A stretch of 14,872 nt of DNA from JBHELQ01 sp046262995 (GTDB lineage: Bacteria > Actinomycetota > Thermoleophilia > Solirubrobacterales > Thermoleophilaceae), in NCBI GenBank assembly GCA_046262995.1, contig JBHELQ010000043.1, positions 1 to 14,872 on the forward strand, given 5' to 3'. This document shows, piece by piece, positions 11,633 through 14,872 of the stretch; the stretch's first letter is position 1, and each line of letters begins with the position of its first letter. The translations under genes were made by a program, and so were the position numbers. The notes beneath the pieces were generated by a model that had not been told where the DNA came from, ran no database searches, and saw nothing but the letters and a program-made list of their open reading frames with translations.

Positions 11633-13050
11633 ATCGCGGCGGGCTGGCGCTCGTCCTCCACTCGCACATGCCGTACGTGGAGGGCTTCGGCACCTGGCCG
11701 TTCGGCGAGGAGTGGCTGTGGGAGGCGGTGGCGACCGTCTACCTGCCGCTGCTCGAGCTGCTCGACGGGGAGCCCGTCACGCTCGGTCTGACGCCCGTCC
11801 TGTGCGACCAGCTCGAGACCCTCCCGGGCGAGGCCGGCGAGCGCTACCTGGCCTTCCTGCGCGAGGTCCGCGCCGGGATACACGCCGAGGACGCCCGCGG
11901 CTTGGAGCAGGGTGGCGAGCACGAGCTGGCGGCCGAGGTGCGCCGGGCGGCCGGCGACTACCGCAGCGCGGAAGAGGTCTTCGAGCGCAGGGCGGGCGAC
12001 CTCCTGGGCGGCTTCCGCTCGCTCGAGCGGGTCGAGCTATGGACCTCCAACGCCACCCACGCGCTGCTGCCGCTCCTGGCCACCGACGCCGGCATCGAGC
12101 TTCAGCTCGGTACCGGCATCGCCTCGCACGAGCGCCGCTTCGGTTCGTTCGGCGGGGGCTTCTGGCTGCCCGAGTGCGCCTATGCGCCCGAGGTCGAGCG
12201 CTACCTGGGCGACCACGGCGTGCGCGCGTTCTGCGTCGACCAGACGCACGTGCACGGCCACGGGGCGCCGCAGCACCTGCTGCCGCTCGCCACGGAGGCT
12301 GGTCCCGTGGCGGTGCCGATCGACTGGCAGACCGTCGAGCTCGTCTGGAACGACGTGTCCGGCTATCCGGTCCACCCGGGCTACCGGGACTACCACCGGC
12401 GCACGGTCCACGACCTGCGGCCGTGGAGCAACGGCGGCGAGCCCTACCGCCACGAGCAGGCCCTGAGCCTGGCGCGCGACCACGCGCGCCACTTCGTCGA
12501 CCGCGCCCTGGCCAGGCTCGACGCGCATCCCGGCCTGCTCTGCTGCGCCCTCGACACGGAGCTGCTGGGGCACTGGTGGTACGAGGGCATCGCCTGGCTG
12601 CAGGCGGTGCTCGAGGAGGCGCCCAGGCGGGGGCTCGAGCTCGTGACGGTCTCGGAGGGGATCGAGCTGGTGGCGCCCGCCCAGGGTCCTCTTCATGCCG
12701 GTACGTGGGGCCGTGACAAGGACCTCTCGACCTGGGACGAGCCGGGCGTTGCCGACTATGCCTTCACAGCTCGTCGCGCGGAGCTCGACACGCTCGCCGC
12801 CGCGGCCCGCGGGCAGGCGAGCCCGGCACTGGACCGGGCGGCCCGCGAGCTGCTCGCCCTTCAGGCCAGCGACTGGGCGTTCATGGCCACGAGAGAGCTG
12901 GCCGCCGACTACCCCGCGCGCCGCGTCGAGCAGCACGCGGCAAGGCACGCGGAGGCGCTCGCCGCACTCGACGGCGCGGCGGCCCAGCCGCCGGCAGCGG
13001 TCCGGGGCCTGGCCCCGGACCTCCAGGTCGAGGCGCTCCTCGCCCGCTGA
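11629..13050 (+). CDS. GH57 glycoside hydrolase, 1,4-alpha-glucan branching enzyme-like (short form)
   Basis: This is a retaining GH57 enzyme on alpha-glucans. Seen are the opening HSHMPYVEGFGTWP (11-24), the nucleophile motif GFWLPECAYAP (177-187) with Glu182, VDQTH (203-207), and the acid/base motif ALDTELLGHWWYEG (307-320) with Asp309. The C-terminal helical domain has LQASDWAFMATRELAADYP (411-429), typical of the branching-enzyme/DUF1957 group. The GTG start at 11629 overlaps the methyltransferase stop and has no Shine-Dalgarno, implying coupling. At 473 residues it is shorter than characterised branching enzymes (about 520-560). The region between YRDYHRRTVHDL and GEPYRHEQ appears to lack about 40 residues, and the usual RDxESSxQVW-like stretch reads IDWQTVELVW. 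It may therefore be a hydrolase or glucanotransferase rather than a true branching enzyme. No glycosyltransferase follows it. Confidence 0.92.
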   Translation: MNRGGLALVLHSHMPYVEGFGTWPFGEEWLWEAVATVYLPLLELLDGEPVTLGLTPVLCDQLETLPGEAGERYLAFLREVRAGIHAEDARGLEQGGEHELAAEVRRAAGDYRSAEEVFERRAGDLLGGFRSLERVELWTSNATHALLPLLATDAGIELQLGTGIASHERRFGSFGGGFWLPECAYAPEVERYLGDHGVRAFCVDQTHVHGHGAPQHLLPLATEAGPVAVPIDWQTVELVWNDVSGYPVHPGYRDYHRRTVHDLRPWSNGGEPYRHEQALSLARDHARHFVDRALARLDAHPGLLCCALDTELLGHWWYEGIAWLQAVLEEAPRRGLELVTVSEGIELVAPAQGPLHAGTWGRDKDLSTWDEPGVADYAFTARRAELDTLAAAARGQASPALDRAARELLALQASDWAFMATRELAADYPARRVEQHAARHAEALAALDGAAAQPPAAVRGLAPDLQVEALLAR

Positions 13051-13054
13051 GGTG

Positions 13055-13083
13055 GCGACATCCGCGAGGCGGGGCGCTAGCCT
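13055..13083 (+). promoter_or_regulatory. Candidate promoter of the secreted PKD protein
   Basis: GCGACA (13055-13060) and TAGCCT (13078-13083) are separated by 17 nt and resemble a sigma-70-type -35/-10 pair. The -10 box ends 7 nt before the ATG at 13091, which suggests a leaderless mRNA. It is the best-formed -35/-10 pair noticed in the window and argues that this gene is transcribed separately from GH57 despite the 40-nt gap. Confidence 0.45.
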
Positions 13084-13090
13084 GACGCCG

Positions 13091-14872
13091 ATGCGGGTGC
13101 GCCTCGCTCTGACGGTCACGGCCGTGCTGCTGCTGGGCCTGCTGCCCGAGGGCGCCGGCGCCTCGGTGGGGCCCGCCGGCCGCGTACAGGCGCAGGGCGT
13201 CGCACGCTTCCCGGCCCGGGCTCGACTGCGGCCGCCCGCCATTCCGCTGCGGAGCATGAACCCGGCCGCTCTGCGGGCGGCAAAGCGCAGGGCCGCCCTC
13301 AGGGCCGGGCGCTCGGCGCAGCCCTCGGGCCCGTTCTCGTCCCAGCCCAGGATCGGCGTGTTCGAGGGGCTCAACAAGCCGGGCCTGACGGCCCCCGAGT
13401 CCGACGACGCGACCCCACCGGACACGACCGGGGCGGTTGGGCCGAACCACTACATCGAGACCGTGAACAGCGCCATCGCGGTCTACAGCCGCACGACTTT
13501 GAGCCGCCTGGCGGGGCCGATCACGAACGAGCAGTTCATGGGCACGCCCGGCGGCACGGACTTCGTCAGCGATCCCCAGATGCAGTGGGACCAGCAGAGC
13601 GGCCGCTGGTTCTACCTGGGGGTTGCGATCGCCGGCGACGGCCTGGGGGGCGCGCCCGGTCCCAACTACGTGGTGTTCGGCTTCTCGAAGCGCTCCGATC
13701 CCGGCAATCTGGGCAGCGACTGGTGCCACTACTCGCTCCCGAGCGGCTCTTCCAACGGGCAGAACCTGCTCGACGACTATCCGAAGCTGGGCCACGACGA
13801 CCGGCGCCTTGTCTTCGGCACCAATGTCATAAACGAAAGCAACGACTTCCTGACCGCGCGCATCTGGTCGCTGCCGAAGCCCGGCCCGGGGACGATCGGC
13901 GGCTGTCCCTCCCCGCCCACTGCTACCACCTTCGGATCGCCGGGCTCACCGCTGACGACCTCCGACGGCAACAACGCCGCGACGCCGGTACCCGCCAACA
14001 CGGCCAACAGCCAGGCCTCGACCTACGTCGTGGCCGCCGACGACGCGTCCGACGGTGGCCCGCACAATCAGATCATGGCCTGGCACGTCGCCGGAGCCGC
14101 TGGATCTCCGTCGCTGATCAGGGACGGGAACATCAACGTCTCGACCTTCATCGTCCCCCGCACCGCGGATCAGCCCGGCCCTCCCATAGACACGCTCGAC
14201 GGGCGCCTGACGACTGCGGTGGCAAGCGTCGAGCGGAGCGCGCCCGGACAGGAAGCGGTGTGGACGCAGCACACCGTCGACCCGGGCGACAACAGCGTGG
14301 TCGTTCGCTGGTATGAGCTGCTGCCCTCCTCGCGGACACGGCGCCAGCAGGGCAGGATCTCGACGTCGGGGGGCGACACCTACAACGCGGCCATCTCGCC
14401 GGCGGCGACGGGAGACGTGGCGACGGTCAACTACAACGTCTCGAGCCCGACGCTCGCCCCCGAGATCCGCGCTCGTGTGCGCACGCCCGCGAACGGCCTC
14501 GGCTCGCTCGGCCCGGAGACCACGCTCGGCACGAGCGACGCGCCGGCTGTGGACGATGGTTGCGATCCGGTCTTCGGCTGCCGCTGGGGCGACTACGCCG
14601 GCGCCAGCCCCGACCCGAGCTCCTCGTCGCTCGTGTGGGGGTCGAATCAGCTGACCGGCCCGCCGCAGGGCAGCGCGGGCTTCCAGTGGCTCACGCGCAA
14701 CTTCGCGCTCATGCCGACCGGGCGGCCGCCAACCGCGTCGATCGCGGGCCCGGCGTCCGTCGCGAAGGGAGGCACGGCCGTGCTCGACGGCTCGGGGTCC
14801 ACCAGCGACGGGCGGATCGTCGACTACGGGTGGGACCTCGACGGCGACGGGACGTTCGAGACCGACACGGGC
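13091..14872 (+). CDS. Secreted beta-rich protein with PKD domain (3' end outside window)
   Basis: The frame stays open for 594 codons to the window edge, so the C-terminus is missing. It opens with a Sec signal peptide: MRVR, a hydrophobic core LALTVTAVLLLGLLP, and likely cleavage after AGA (residue 24). A basic Ala/Arg-rich stretch (about 35-80) follows. Residues about 90-540 look like a beta-propeller or other beta-rich repeat fold, with TPPDTTGAVGPNHYIETVNS (about 113-132), DPQMQWDQQSGRWFYLGVA and a late C-RWGDYAGASPDPSSSS stretch (Cys497, Trp499, Asp501) that recurs in secreted actinobacterial sialidase-like proteins. From about 547 a PKD domain begins (PPTASIAGP..., then GWDLDGDGTFE). 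Cysteines are few and could form disulfides. No enzyme active site can be named. A cell-surface adhesion or carbohydrate-binding role is possible. Further PKD or anchoring domains may lie beyond the edge. Confidence 0.88.
   Translation, partial: MRVRLALTVTAVLLLGLLPEGAGASVGPAGRVQAQGVARFPARARLRPPAIPLRSMNPAALRAAKRRAALRAGRSAQPSGPFSSQPRIGVFEGLNKPGLTAPESDDATPPDTTGAVGPNHYIETVNSAIAVYSRTTLSRLAGPITNEQFMGTPGGTDFVSDPQMQWDQQSGRWFYLGVAIAGDGLGGAPGPNYVVFGFSKRSDPGNLGSDWCHYSLPSGSSNGQNLLDDYPKLGHDDRRLVFGTNVINESNDFLTARIWSLPKPGPGTIGGCPSPPTATTFGSPGSPLTTSDGNNAATPVPANTANSQASTYVVAADDASDGGPHNQIMAWHVAGAAGSPSLIRDGNINVSTFIVPRTADQPGPPIDTLDGRLTTAVASVERSAPGQEAVWTQHTVDPGDNSVVVRWYELLPSSRTRRQQGRISTSGGDTYNAAISPAATGDVATVNYNVSSPTLAPEIRARVRTPANGLGSLGPETTLGTSDAPAVDDGCDPVFGCRWGDYAGASPDPSSSSLVWGSNQLTGPPQGSAGFQWLTRNFALMPTGRPPTASIAGPASVAKGGTAVLDGSGSTSDGRIVDYGWDLDGDGTFETDTG

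Overview
The window is very GC-rich bacterial chromosome. Third codon positions are almost all G or C, genes are packed with 4-base stop/start overlaps, and GTG starts are common. The families present point to an actinobacterial lineage, most likely the Thermoleophilia/Solirubrobacterales branch: a Bag-type ArsA ATPase pair, a methyltransferase plus GH57 pair like mycobacterial Rv3030-Rv3031, and a PilT of the actinobacterial type. That placement is inference from family content, not from a marker gene. No tRNA, rRNA, CRISPR array, insertion sequence or phage gene is visible, so this looks like ordinary core chromosome with some lineage-specific genes.

Layout. (1) 48-1987, plus strand: a PilT-type ATPase, then an AIM24-family protein. 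(2) 2046-3924, plus strand: a small cysteine-rich HxlR regulator behind its own promoter-like AT-rich island, then a 490-residue unrecognised protein whose C-terminal half resembles a catalytically degenerate ApeA/HEPN-type helical domain. (3) 3929-5940, minus strand: two translationally coupled ArsA/Get3-like ATPases. (4) 5993-8378, plus strand, divergent from the ArsA pair: ParA, then an FtsZ that overlaps it by 11 bp behind a perfect Shine-Dalgarno. This FtsZ has a disordered-looking N-terminal extension of about 160 residues, an unusually short C-terminal linker and a canonical C-terminal peptide. A perfect 26-nt palindrome covers its stop codon. (5) 8419-9942, plus strand: gamma-glutamyltransferase without a signal peptide, converging on a minus-strand methyltransferase (9939-10844) through a shared CTAG. 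(6) 10880-13050, plus strand: a second methyltransferase translationally coupled to a GH57 glycosidase, reminiscent of the mycobacterial methylglucose lipopolysaccharide locus. (7) 13091 to the window end: a secreted protein with a PKD domain, cut by the window edge.

The most interesting unit is the ParA-FtsZ operon. No ParB is present, the two genes are tightly coupled, and the FtsZ carries its flexible tether at the wrong end. A ParA-guided FtsZ positioning or accessory FtsZ system is a reasonable hypothesis. A second theme is start-site architecture: several genes have a TANNNT box only 7-10 nt before the start codon, which suggests leaderless transcription.
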